Shown piece after piece: positions 14,361 through 20,974 of a stretch of DNA of 20,975 bases. The first letter of the stretch is position 1; every line of letters begins with the position of its first letter. The notes beneath the pieces are model-generated. The model was not told the origin of the DNA. It did no database searches and worked only from the letters and a program-made list of their open reading frames with translations. Both the position numbers and the translations under genes were made by a program. Source of the DNA: Candidatus Bathyarchaeota archaeon RBG_13_60_20 (lineage in GTDB: Archaea; Thermoproteota; Bathyarchaeia; TCS64); contig MEZG01000062.1 in assembly GCA_001775965.1 (NCBI GenBank), forward strand, positions 1-20,975, in the 5' to 3' direction.

Positions 14361-15580
14361 GCGCTCAGCCTCTTCAGGTGTTTCACCGCCTCCACCAGGG
14401 CGTCGCCGGAGCCGAAGCCCCCCGCCTTGGTCACAGCCCTGAGCCCGTTGGACAGGGTCAGGACCGGGACGCCGGGCTGGGCCTCCCCCGTGATCTCCAC
14501 GCTCTCGACCCCGAGCCCCTTGAACACGGCCAGCGCCGTGGCGCCCCCCGTGAGCACCATCCCTGATAGCTTGTGCCTCTCCACCAATTTTACTGTAATC
14601 TCCGAGAGGCTTTCCACGACCCTTTTCTCAACCTGATTCTCGCTCAGCCCCATGCCTCCGCCCAGCCTCCTCGTCACCTCCACCTTCCCCGCGTCAGGTG
14701 CAGACACGAGCGCCACGTGCATCTCTGAGGACAGCGCGCCCTCAGCTCTCACCAGAGCCTCGTCCGTGGCCCCACCTCCCCTCAACAAGCTGACAGTGTC
14801 CAGGTTCACCTGTGTCGCCCCCAGGCGTTCCACGAGGCTCCGCACTTGCTCTCTGGACAAGGAACGGGTGCTGCCGCACACTGTTAAGGCGGGCCGGGGA
14901 GCCCTTAAGCCCAGGCCCTCAGGAAGCTCCGAGGCCAGGCCGGCGGAGCCACAGAACACCATGACGGGGAGCCCCGCCGCGGCCAGGAGGTCCCTCTCCG
15001 CCTCCGCGTCGATGACCACCACGCCGTAGCCCCCATCCCGAAGGGCCCTGAATTCCCTGTGTAGGGCGTCGCGGCTCCTCACGTCCCGGAGGGGAATGTG
15101 CGCCGCTTTTCTGCGCGTCTGGGCCCCCATGATTTCAGGGATGTATGAGCTGGGCAGCGCAACCTCGGACGCGTACTCAGTCTCCTGGAGCGGGGCATCA
15201 TTCACGTAGACGCAGCCGCCACGGGTCACCCTACCGTTGGACGGGTAGGCTGGGGCCACCACGGCGACGGGGCTGCCTGTTGCCTCCATGACGGCGTCAA
15301 GCTCGGCCCCCACGTTACCCCTGAGGGTCGAGTCCACCTTCTTATAAAATACCTCGCAGAGGCTGGACAGCGCCTCCGACGCCTCCCGGACCTTCCGGCG
15401 GGCCAGCTCCGGCTCGTCGCCCCGGGAGTCTGTGTTCACCACCATGACGTCTGCCGACCCCCTCAAGCCGCTCAGCCTGTCCATGGTCGGGGCCACCTCC
15501 ACACTCAGGCCCCACGCCTTGAACTGGACGCCGGTGTCCAGTGCGCCGGTCAGGTCGTCGGCCACGACGGCTATCCTCAA
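14357..15580 (-). CDS. Four-carbon acid sugar kinase (DUF1537 family)
   Basis: This 407-residue protein carries the DUF1537 signature: ADDLTGALDTGVQF (7-20), KKVDSTLRGN (80-89), and C-terminal TGGATA and KAGGFGSGDALVEA, where the nucleotide binds. The family phosphorylates D-threonate, D-erythronate or related acids at O4 using ATP. The length is close to the usual 400-430. The start is TTG at 15580, with GAGGAG just upstream and a TATA-like TTAAAC at 15613-15619 placing the mRNA start near 15589. It is the first gene of the operon and overlaps the dehydrogenase gene by 4 nt. Which acid it prefers (threonate, erythronate or a derivative) cannot be told from the sequence. Confidence 0.88.
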   Translation of the reverse strand: MRIAVVADDLTGALDTGVQFKAWGLSVEVAPTMDRLSGLRGSADVMVVNTDSRGDEPELARRKVREASEALSSLCEVFYKKVDSTLRGNVGAELDAVMEATGSPVAVVAPAYPSNGRVTRGGCVYVNDAPLQETEYASEVALPSSYIPEIMGAQTRRKAAHIPLRDVRSRDALHREFRALRDGGYGVVVIDAEAERDLLAAAGLPVMVFCGSAGLASELPEGLGLRAPRPALTVCGSTRSLSREQVRSLVERLGATQVNLDTVSLLRGGGATDEALVRAEGALSSEMHVALVSAPDAGKVEVTRRLGGGMGLSENQVEKRVVESLSEITVKLVERHKLSGMVLTGGATALAVFKGLGVESVEITGEAQPGVPVLTLSNGLRAVTKAGGFGSGDALVEAVKHLKRLSA

Positions 15581-15610
15581 GTCTCCTCAGTGATGTTCTA
15601 GTCGTCCCGA

Positions 15611-15620
15611 CAGTTTAACA
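15611..15620 (-). promoter_or_regulatory. TATA-like box for the acid-sugar operon
   Basis: TGTTAAACTG on the minus strand predicts transcription from about 15589 and would drive the three genes down to 12030. I see no separate operator sequence. Confidence 0.45.
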
Positions 15621-15663
15621 GCTTTCACGTAGCCAATGAAAAAGAGGGAAGGGAAGGCTGCCC

Positions 15664-15927
15664 CTATTTGGCCTTCTTCCCACTGAGGTAGGCCGCCATC
15701 GGGAGTATCACGCACATGAAGAAGGCTGAGGCCAACCGGGTCCCCGCGTCCACGCCCCAAGTAGGAATCATCACCAACTCGTTGACGGCTACCGCCAACA
15801 CGGCCACGGCGACTACTACCGGGGCTGCCCTGTGCATGCCGGCCCCTCCGCCCTTCACGTGGGCGAAGTAGGCGGCCCCGATCGCGGTTACCGCGATCCC
15901 CACGGCTCCTATTACCCAAACACTCAT
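15664..15927 (-). CDS. Small three-helix membrane protein
   Basis: The 87-residue protein has three hydrophobic stretches: VWVIGAVGIAVTAIGAAYFA (3-22), a segment around AAPVVVAVAVLAVAVNELVM (about 34-53), and LASAFFMCVILPMAAYL (about 65-81), with a basic tail GKKAK. I do not recognise a named family. The ATG overlaps the TGA of the regulator gene (ATGA), and GGAGGTG precedes it, so translation is coupled to the XRE regulator. It probably works with the regulator and the upstream DUF2178-like membrane protein; similar small membrane protein/XRE pairs are widespread in archaea and bacteria, with unclear functions. Confidence 0.75.
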   Translation of the reverse strand: MSVWVIGAVGIAVTAIGAAYFAHVKGGGAGMHRAAPVVVAVAVLAVAVNELVMIPTWGVDAGTRLASAFFMCVILPMAAYLSGKKAK

Positions 15928-16139
15928 TCTTTTTCACCTCCTTCCTCGTCGTCCCACGTAAACAACCCGTCTATGGTAGTGCCCAAGGCCACGGCAACCT
16001 CGTGGGCCAGCTTCAGGGACGGGTTGTACTTGCCGGCCTCCAGGTAGACTATGGTCTCCCGCCTGACCTTGACCAGCCTGGCCAGGTCGGCCTGGGTCAT
16101 GTCGTGGCGGGCCCTGAGCTCCCTTATCCTGTTCCTCAT
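15924..16139 (-). CDS. XRE/Cro-CI-type transcriptional regulator (YozG-like)
   Basis: A 71-residue single-domain helix-turn-helix protein. The N-terminal part IRELRARHDMTQADLARLVK leads into the recognition helix VRRETIVYLEAGKYNPSL, typical of the small YozG-like XRE group that is often encoded beside membrane proteins. It ends in a short acidic tail (WDDEEGGEKE). It probably binds as a dimer to palindromes in its own promoter; two 17-bp dyads at 16510-16547 sit at the predicted transcription start and are good candidates. The ATG at 16139 follows a GAGGTGAG, 8 nt after the upstream gene, and the stop overlaps the next start. Confidence 0.9.
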   Translation of the reverse strand: MRNRIRELRARHDMTQADLARLVKVRRETIVYLEAGKYNPSLKLAHEVAVALGTTIDGLFTWDDEEGGEKE

Positions 16140-16147
16140 AGCCTCAC

Positions 16148-16483
16148 CTAGAGGTCTTCCCTGCGGCCGAAGTAGGTGTTCAGGGCGATGTAGGCGACGC
16201 CCATGAGTATGACAGCGGAGTTGATGACGGGCATGGAGCCCAACTCATCAAGCCCCTGGAACTCTATTCGGAATATGTTGTAGAAGTTCAGGAGGATCAG
16301 GTACCATGAACCCAGGTGGAAGGCCACGGTGGCGGCCCTGCCCTGTATCCTGGCAGTCCTCTCGTCCTGGAGGGCGAAGCCACTCCTCCTCTCCTTGACG
16401 GTTCTCCACAGCGTGTATGCGCCGATAGCGACGATGAGCACGGCTATGAGGGGCAGTGCCGTTGACCAGATGGTTTCAGCCAT
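16148..16483 (-). CDS. DUF2178-like small membrane protein
   Basis: From the ATG at 16483 the protein is 111 residues and starts MAETIWSTALPLIAVLIVAI. It has a first helix (about 5-25), a basic loop with LQDERTARIQGRAA, and then two further helices (about 60-74 and 85-105). The DERT.RI.G.AA segment between helix one and two is the pattern I associate with DUF2178 proteins, which occur next to XRE regulators in many archaea. An upstream ATG at 16531 would add 16 residues but would overlap the palindromes and lies very close to the predicted mRNA start, so I prefer 16483. It is the first gene of a three-gene operon; the role in the membrane is unknown. Confidence 0.75.
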   Translation of the reverse strand: MAETIWSTALPLIAVLIVAIGAYTLWRTVKERRSGFALQDERTARIQGRAATVAFHLGSWYLILLNFYNIFRIEFQGLDELGSMPVINSAVILMGVAYIALNTYFGRREDL

Positions 16484-16509
16484 TCCTTTTTTCTCCCATG
16501 TTAGCCATT

Positions 16510-16526
16510 TACCACATATTGTGGTA
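16510..16526. promoter_or_regulatory. 17-bp palindrome, putative XRE operator 1
   Basis: TACCACATATTGTGGTA has perfect 7-bp arms around TAT. The core ACA-N3-TGT is shared with the neighbouring palindrome, and the centres are 21 bp apart, which is two helical turns. It lies within the predicted 5' leader of the XRE operon. Confidence 0.65.
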
Positions 16527-16530
16527 TACA

Positions 16531-16547
16531 TCTAACATTGTGTTAGA
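16531..16547. promoter_or_regulatory. 17-bp palindrome, putative XRE operator 2
   Basis: TCTAACATTGTGTTAGA has perfect 7-bp arms around TTG, with core ACA-N3-TGT. It covers the predicted transcription start (about 16540), where a bound protein would block polymerase. Confidence 0.65.
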
Positions 16548-16562
16548 ACTACATAACATGAT

Positions 16563-16572
16563 CTATTTAAGG
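16563..16572 (-). promoter_or_regulatory. TATA-like box for the XRE operon
   Basis: The minus strand reads CCTTAAATAG. The centre at about 16567 predicts a start at about 16540, inside the second palindrome. Confidence 0.5.
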
Positions 16573-16732
16573 TTAGCGTGGCGCAACACACATTCCTGGT
16601 AGGCGCTCCCACCTACGACGAAGACGCCTCACACAAGGGGCCAGCAACACCCCAGAAAAACGCTTATTCCCTGTAGAGGGAATAAGCCAAGCCTTAGAAA
16701 ACACGGATTACCGCCCGTACTTAGCAGACCAG
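16573..16732. other. Gene-free interval with a hairpin and a degenerate open frame
   Basis: I find no convincing gene here. A GTG at 16578 opens 32 codons that stop inside the hairpin at 16674-16676. Another plus-strand frame stays open from 16577 to about 16940 without an ATG, and its section just after the hairpin looks protein-like (ISQALENTDYRPYLADQLTL) although its codons (TTA, ATA, GGA) differ from the neighbouring genes. This may be a decayed gene or an RNA-coding region. Confidence 0.35.
16662..16687. repeat. Perfect 11-bp inverted repeat with GTAG loop
   Basis: GCTTATTCCCT and AGGGAATAAGC pair perfectly around a 4-nt loop. The stem is preceded by AAAAAC and is not followed by a T tract, so a simple intrinsic terminator on the plus strand is unlikely. 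On the minus strand, GTTTTT follows it, which could terminate minus-strand transcription from the small frame at 16733-16861. Confidence 0.6.
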
Positions 16733-16861
16733 CTAACCCTCCTCCACCAACCCGAACCTCCTATAGAGCTCCATGTAGCGAGCCATCAACAGGGGCCTCA
16801 GCCGCGCCTCGAGCCTGTGCCTCTCATTCCTTATCCGCTTCTCCTCCTGAACAAGCCTCAT
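16733..16861 (-). CDS. Possible small charged protein (42 aa), perhaps a 5'-damaged remnant
   Basis: From ATG 16861 the minus strand encodes 42 residues, starting MRLVQEEKRIRNERHRLEAR and ending in MELYRRFGLVEEG, an amphipathic, charge-rich helix with codons typical of the surrounding genes (AGG, GAG, CTC). The same frame continues upstream as DEERELRERI and then meets a TAA about 10 codons above. A TATA-like GGTTTAATG at 16912-16920 predicts transcription from about 16889, next to an ATG at 16890 that is in the wrong frame. That arrangement suggests a frameshifted 5' end or a recent remnant. Function unknown. A short DNA-binding or coiled-coil peptide is possible. Confidence 0.35.
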   Translation of the reverse strand: MRLVQEEKRIRNERHRLEARLRPLLMARYMELYRRFGLVEEG

Positions 16862-16936
16862 GATCCTTTCACGCAGCTCCCTCTCCTCATCTGCCGATTA
16901 GACGACGCCCACATTAAACCACGAGCGCCGAAATCC

Positions 16937-16946
16937 CCTTAAGAAT
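16937..16946 (+). promoter_or_regulatory. TATA-like box for the DUF1177 gene
   Basis: CCTTAAGAAT predicts a start near 16969, downstream of the ATG at 16961, so translation should begin at the ATG at 17003. Confidence 0.4.
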
Positions 16947-17002
16947 ACTGTCACCGCCGCATGAAAGATGAGCTTTTATGGCGTCCAGGTGAACCTAGTA
17001 TC

Positions 17003-17944
17003 ATGCTGAAGCAGGTCATCGAGGTCATGGACCTCCTCGACAGCGCCCAGATAACGGGCTCCCAGGTATCAGAGTATCTGAAGAAGCGGGGCATCCAGGA
17101 GGTCTCCGTTAAGAAGATCAAAGGCGAGAAGGGGGGCACCGACTTCATCAAGATCAAAGTGCCCGGCACCCGGGGAAAGACCGCGGGAAGAGGCGCGCCC
17201 ACCCTGGGAGTAGTAGGTAGACTAGGGGGCATAGGCGCACGCCCCGAGCAGATTGGGCTAGTATCCGACGCCGACGGCGCGGTGACCGCCCTGTCGGTGG
17301 CCCTGAAGCTGGCTGACATGCAGGCCAAGGGCGACAGGCTGCCAGGCGACGTCATAGTGGCCACCCACATCTGCCCGGACGCCCCCACGCAGCCACACAA
17401 GCCAGTCCCCTTCATGGGAAGCCCCGTGGACATAGCCACCATGAACCGGCACGAGATGGACCCCGAGATGGACGCCGTCCTCAGCATCGACACCACCAAG
17501 GGCAACAGGATCGCCAACTGGATGGGCTTCGCCATCACGGCCACCGCCAAGGAGGGCTGGGTCCTGAGGGTCAGCGACAGCCTCCTCGATGTTATGGAGA
17601 CCGTTACCGGGCGCCCACCCCGGGTGTGCCCCATAACCACCCAGGACATCACCCCATACGGCAACGGCATACACCACCTCAACAGCATAATGCAGCCCGC
17701 CACGGCCACGGACAAGCCCGTGGTAGGAGTAGCCATAACGACGGAGGTGCCGGTCCCCGGCTGCGGGACCGGAGCAAGCCACCCCACGGACATCGAGATG
17801 GCCGCCAGGTTCTGCCTGGAGGTCGCCAAACAGTACGGGAAAGGGGTGTGTAGCTTCTACGACGAGTCTGAGTGGGCCAACATCAAGGCCAGGTATGGCC
17901 CCCTCAAGCAACTGCAGACCCTGGGAAACCAGGGCGCCCAGTGA
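17003..17944 (+). CDS. DUF1177 family protein
   Basis: The protein has 313 residues from the ATG at 17003, whose first residues MLKQVIEVMDLLDSAQITG match the usual DUF1177 beginning. An upstream ATG at 16961 precedes the predicted mRNA start and is rejected. Other recognisable segments are KVPGTRGKTAGRGAPTLGVV, VATHICPDAPTQPHKPVPFM and SPVDIATMNRHEMDP, with repeated His, Asp and Glu residues that could bind metal. The soluble, cytosolic family has no established biochemical role; in some bacteria it sits near AroM, DUF917 or oligopeptide-transporter genes, which suggests amino acid or peptide metabolism (from general knowledge). Here the downstream neighbours are a universal stress protein and methionine aminopeptidase, each apparently with its own promoter. 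Confidence 0.85.
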   Translation: MLKQVIEVMDLLDSAQITGSQVSEYLKKRGIQEVSVKKIKGEKGGTDFIKIKVPGTRGKTAGRGAPTLGVVGRLGGIGARPEQIGLVSDADGAVTALSVALKLADMQAKGDRLPGDVIVATHICPDAPTQPHKPVPFMGSPVDIATMNRHEMDPEMDAVLSIDTTKGNRIANWMGFAITATAKEGWVLRVSDSLLDVMETVTGRPPRVCPITTQDITPYGNGIHHLNSIMQPATATDKPVVGVAITTEVPVPGCGTGASHPTDIEMAARFCLEVAKQYGKGVCSFYDESEWANIKARYGPLKQLQTLGNQGAQ

Positions 17945-17960
17945 CCACTCCATGCTCGGG

Positions 17961-17970
17961 GTATTTATAT
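17961..17970 (+). promoter_or_regulatory. TATA-like box for the universal stress protein gene
   Basis: GTATTTATAT is the strongest A/T-rich box in the region. It predicts a start near 17994, 8 nt before the ATG. Confidence 0.6.
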
Positions 17971-18001
17971 TCACCCAGAAGCCAATATTAACCCGGTAGC
18001 G

Positions 18002-18472
18002 ATGTACAAGAAGATACTGGTAGCCTTCGACGGCTCGGAGCCCTCAAGGAACGCCCTGGACCACGCCGTCAGCATAGCCAACAAGTGGAAATCGGAGCTC
18101 AGAATACTGTCAGTGGTGCCCCGGGTGATGATGCCCGTGTTCCCGGATGAGGGGTTCGGCGCCGCCCCCATAACCGCGGCCCAGGACATGAGCGACTACC
18201 AGGAGAAGATGAAGAACATCTACGCGAAGAGCCTCCAAGAGGCGGAGGAGGACATCAAGGAGGCGTTCCCAGACCTAAAGGTCTCAACGTACCTCATGGA
18301 GGGCAGACCCTCAGGCATCATAGTCGAGGAGGCCGAGAAGGAGAACGCGGACCTCATAGTGATAGGCAGCCGCGGCCTAGGCGGCATAACCGGCTGGATA
18401 CTGGGCAGCACGAGCCGCCGCGTCGTGGAGTCCTGCACAAAGCCCATCCTCGTGGTAAAGAACCCCCAGTGA
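18002..18472 (+). CDS. Universal stress protein (UspA family)
   Basis: A 156-residue single-domain USP. MYKKILVAFDGSEPSRNALD is the standard first strand and helix, and the ATP-binding motif G-x2-G-x9-G-S/T is present near the end in GSRGLGGITGWILGSTS, followed by RRVVE and the terminal ILVVKNP strand. The middle (about 50-80) contains an insertion-like helix region rich in Met, Glu and Lys. USPs are cytosolic dimers that bind ATP or AMP and are linked to stress survival; the exact role is usually unknown. The start is ATG 18002, with a strong TATA-like box upstream. Confidence 0.92.
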   Translation: MYKKILVAFDGSEPSRNALDHAVSIANKWKSELRILSVVPRVMMPVFPDEGFGAAPITAAQDMSDYQEKMKNIYAKSLQEAEEDIKEAFPDLKVSTYLMEGRPSGIIVEEAEKENADLIVIGSRGLGGITGWILGSTSRRVVESCTKPILVVKNPQ

Positions 18473-18483
18473 CGGGGCAACCC

Positions 18484-18488
18484 TTTTT
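18484..18488 (+). terminator. Short T tract after the USP gene
   Basis: Five T residues after CCC lie 11 nt past the stop codon. This may end the USP transcript, but the same A/T-rich spot could also be the weak promoter of the next gene. Confidence 0.3.
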
Positions 18489-18517
18489 CACGCGCAGACG
18501 CAGTGCTACGGGATACC

Positions 18518-19408
18518 ATGGAGCCTCTGGAAGCGCTGCGCGAGGCAGGCCGGATAGCGGCCAAGGTCCGGGACACGGTCGTCAAGGAGGTGAGGCCCGG
18601 CGCAAGGGTGATAGACCTCTGCGACAGGACTGAGGCTCTGATCCGGGAGCTGGGCGCCCAGCCCGCGTTCCCAACCAACGTCGACATCGACCAAGTCGCG
18701 GCCCACTACTGCTCCCCCCTGGGCGACACATCCACCGTGCCTGAGCGCTCCCTCGTCAAGCTCGACGTGGGGGTGCACGTCGAAGGCTACATAGCGGACA
18801 CGGCCATCACCGCGTGCTTCGACCCGGGGCTAAGGTACCTCGTGGAGGCGGCCGAGGCAGGCCTGAAGGCAGCCATGAACACCATGAGGCCGGGGATAAG
18901 CGCCAGCGACGTCGGCTCAGCCATTGAGCAGGCCATCAGGGGCCGGGGGGCCAAGCCGATCAGGAACCTCACCGGGCATAAGCTTGCACGGTACGTGGTG
19001 CACGCGGGTGAGAGCATACCCAACGTGGCCGGCCACGATTACCACGTGCTGGCCGAGGGCGAGGTCTACGCGGTGGAGCCCTTCGCCGTACCGCCCACCG
19101 CGGAGGGGCTCGTCATGGACGGCCCCCAGAGCAACATCTACAGGTTCATGAAGAAGAGGAGCCTGGAAGGCGAAGCCAAGAGGATGCTTAAACACGTGCA
19201 GGAGCAGCACAGGACGCTGCCCTTCGCGTCAAGGTGGGTCATGCGTGGCTTCCAGACGCCCACCGCAGCAGGGTCCTTCAGCCAGCTCCTGAGCGCCAAG
19301 TGCATAATGAGCTACCCTCAGCTCGTCGAGAGGTCGAGGGCCAAGGTGGCCCAGGCCGAGCACACCGTCATACTGACCAGCGACGGGTGCGAGATCACCA
19401 CGGCGTAG
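18518..19408 (+). CDS. map: Methionine aminopeptidase, type II (archaeal)
   Basis: The protein has 296 residues from ATG 18518, beginning MEPLEALREAGRIAAKVRDT. A GTG at 18503 would add five residues with no family support. The pita-bread fold metal ligands are all visible: D83 and D94 (KLDVGVHVEGYIADT), H154 (LTGHKL), E187 (VEPFA) and E281 (AQAEHTVIL); H63 (AAHYCSP) is the conserved N-terminal histidine. The insert of about 60 residues between E187 and E281, which begins at MDGPQSNIYRFM, marks type II. It removes the initiator methionine from new proteins in the cytosol. The stop is directly abutted by the stop codon of the convergent gene. Confidence 0.94.
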   Translation: MEPLEALREAGRIAAKVRDTVVKEVRPGARVIDLCDRTEALIRELGAQPAFPTNVDIDQVAAHYCSPLGDTSTVPERSLVKLDVGVHVEGYIADTAITACFDPGLRYLVEAAEAGLKAAMNTMRPGISASDVGSAIEQAIRGRGAKPIRNLTGHKLARYVVHAGESIPNVAGHDYHVLAEGEVYAVEPFAVPPTAEGLVMDGPQSNIYRFMKKRSLEGEAKRMLKHVQEQHRTLPFASRWVMRGFQTPTAAGSFSQLLSAKCIMSYPQLVERSRAKVAQAEHTVILTSDGCEITTA

Positions 19409-19819
19409 CTACTTCTTCTCCTCTTTCCGGGTGTGGATGGCGGTGATAACCATCTGCCCGTCGCACCGGGTGCAAGGCTCGTCGCGCTTGAAGATGTAGT
19501 CGCCGCGCTGGAAGCTCCGGACCCGCTTGAGGTTGCACTGGGGGCACTCCAGGGTCGTGATCACGTCGACCTTCTTCGGCTCAAGGGACTCCTTGGCGGT
19601 CGGCTTGGCCCTGAAGAAGCTGTAGCCTATGGCGATGAAGCCGCTGGCGCCGATGACCAGGTACATGAAGGCCGTCTCGATCTCCTGATCGCCGTACGCC
19701 CTGAAGCCCATGTAGAGGCTGACAAGGGCGAGGGCTCCAACCACGATCATGGCGGCCAGGGTTATCCAGTTCTGCGCTGCTCCGCCCGCTATAGGCGTCG
19801 TGCCGCTCATCCGCTTCAT
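19409..19819 (-). CDS. Two-helix membrane protein with a cytosolic zinc ribbon
   Basis: A 136-residue protein. Helix one is about 18-37 (WITLAAMIVVGALALVSLYM) and helix two about 49-69 (a Gly-rich GASGFIAIGYSFF). A soluble C-terminal zinc ribbon follows, with ligands C92/C95 (CPQC) and C116/C119 (CTRC). The ATG overlaps the TGA of the DUF1512 gene (ATGA), so the two are translationally coupled and likely act in the same membrane complex; the function of both is unknown. The zinc ribbon could bind RNA, DNA or a protein partner at the membrane. The N-terminus may alternatively start at M4. Confidence 0.82.
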   Translation of the reverse strand: MKRMSGTTPIAGGAAQNWITLAAMIVVGALALVSLYMGFRAYGDQEIETAFMYLVIGASGFIAIGYSFFRAKPTAKESLEPKKVDVITTLECPQCNLKRVRSFQRGDYIFKRDEPCTRCDGQMVITAIHTRKEEKK

Positions 19820-20934
19820 TGAGCCACCCCCACGGTGTTGCCGATGCCAGCCACCACCACGGTGTCACCCACCTTGCTGTAGTCGAGTATGATGCCCTTC
19901 ACCGACGCGATGGCCTTGTCGGTGGCCTCGAAGAGGGGCTGGACGAGAGGCGCCACGACGTGCTCCATGCCCTGCTTGATGGCGACCGCGTACAGGGGCA
20001 CGTTGTGCTCCGTAGCGATGAGCTCCATCTTGTACTTCTCGACGCCGGGGCCCCCTATGGCGGCGCCCACGCCCTCGGCGATCTCGCCCACCTGCTCCCC
20101 CTCAAGCATCCCGGCGGCGTCAACTGTGATTAGCATGGTGACCTTGCCCTTGTACTCGTTAAGGAGGTTAACTACGGCGTCGCCGGGCATCCCGACGCTG
20201 CCGCCGGGGCCCTTAGCCTTCGTAACCACGACGTGCCTACCCTCGTACTCTATCTCGGCGGCCACCATCTCCTTGGCCACGTCCCTCGTGGGCGCGCCGT
20301 TGATGAGCTTGGCGGCCACTATGGCGCCGACGCTGTCTCCTATGGGTATGCCCTCCTGGAAGGCCTGGAGGGCCGAGCTGTAGGCATCGATCTGTTGGAT
20401 GATCATGGGCAGGATCATGTGTATCTGCATGATGATGTAGATGTTCATGGTCTTCTTGCCGAGGAGGTAGTAGTGCCTGATGACCTTGTAGAAGACGTTC
20501 AGGGCCAGGGAGGCCTCTAGGAGGTTCTCGATGTTGTTGCGCTCAGACTCGGTGGCATTGGGCGCCATGACCTCCACCTCCTTCTCGAAGGTGAACTCCC
20601 TCACGTCAAGTATCTTCCCCAGCTTCTGCACAATGCCTGCCGGGTCCATGCCGACCGGCTCTATCAGGAAGTGCTCCATGAACCGCTCCACCATCGGCGT
20701 GGGGTCCTTCTCGGGCTTGCCGATCTCCTTAATCGTCTTGATGGACGCCTCCTTGCCGTCGTCTCTGAGGCCCTTAATCTTTCGGAGGGTGACCTCGATT
20801 TGGCGAAGCATGGTCATGGCCTGGATGCGCTGTGCGTAGAAGAGGTAGATGATGAAAGCGAAGCTGAAAAGAGTCTGCAGTATCACCTGTATCTCGTTCT
20901 CAGGCTGCCCTAACTGCCCCAGTAACTGAAACAT
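19816..20934 (-). CDS. DUF1512 family archaeal membrane protein
   Basis: A 372-residue protein with one clear N-terminal helix (about 14-34, VILQTLFSFAFIIYLFYAQ) followed by a basic MLRQIEVTLRKIKG segment. The remainder is mostly helical and soluble, with a second hydrophobic region around MNIYIIMQIHMILPMIIQQI, a Gly-rich GAAIGGPGVEKYK and the C-terminal GDTVVVAGIGNTVGVAQ. This matches the DUF1512 family found in Crenarchaeota and Thaumarchaeota, whose function is not established. The start is ATG 20934, with GTTATAAATG at 20965-20974 as TATA-like box and a leader of about 8 nt. It is the first gene of the operon with the zinc-ribbon membrane protein. Confidence 0.85.
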   Translation of the reverse strand: MFQLLGQLGQPENEIQVILQTLFSFAFIIYLFYAQRIQAMTMLRQIEVTLRKIKGLRDDGKEASIKTIKEIGKPEKDPTPMVERFMEHFLIEPVGMDPAGIVQKLGKILDVREFTFEKEVEVMAPNATESERNNIENLLEASLALNVFYKVIRHYYLLGKKTMNIYIIMQIHMILPMIIQQIDAYSSALQAFQEGIPIGDSVGAIVAAKLINGAPTRDVAKEMVAAEIEYEGRHVVVTKAKGPGGSVGMPGDAVVNLLNEYKGKVTMLITVDAAGMLEGEQVGEIAEGVGAAIGGPGVEKYKMELIATEHNVPLYAVAIKQGMEHVVAPLVQPLFEATDKAIASVKGIILDYSKVGDTVVVAGIGNTVGVAQ

Positions 20935-20964
20935 TGAATCACTGCAGTTGAGAATAGACTATAC

Positions 20965-20974
20965 GTTATAAATG
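20965..20974 (-). promoter_or_regulatory. TATA-like box for the DUF1512 operon
   Basis: CATTTATAAC on the minus strand predicts a transcription start near 20942, 8 nt before the ATG at 20934. Confidence 0.55.

Noticed and set aside
16578..16676. 32-residue GTG frame on the plus strand
   Set aside because: Too short, its start lies only about 11 nt from the TATA-like box, and it stops inside the hairpin. Kept only as part of the gene-free interval description.
16662..16687. Hairpin as the end of an insertion sequence or a CRISPR repeat
   Set aside because: There is a single copy in the window, with no transposase and no spacer-like periodicity.
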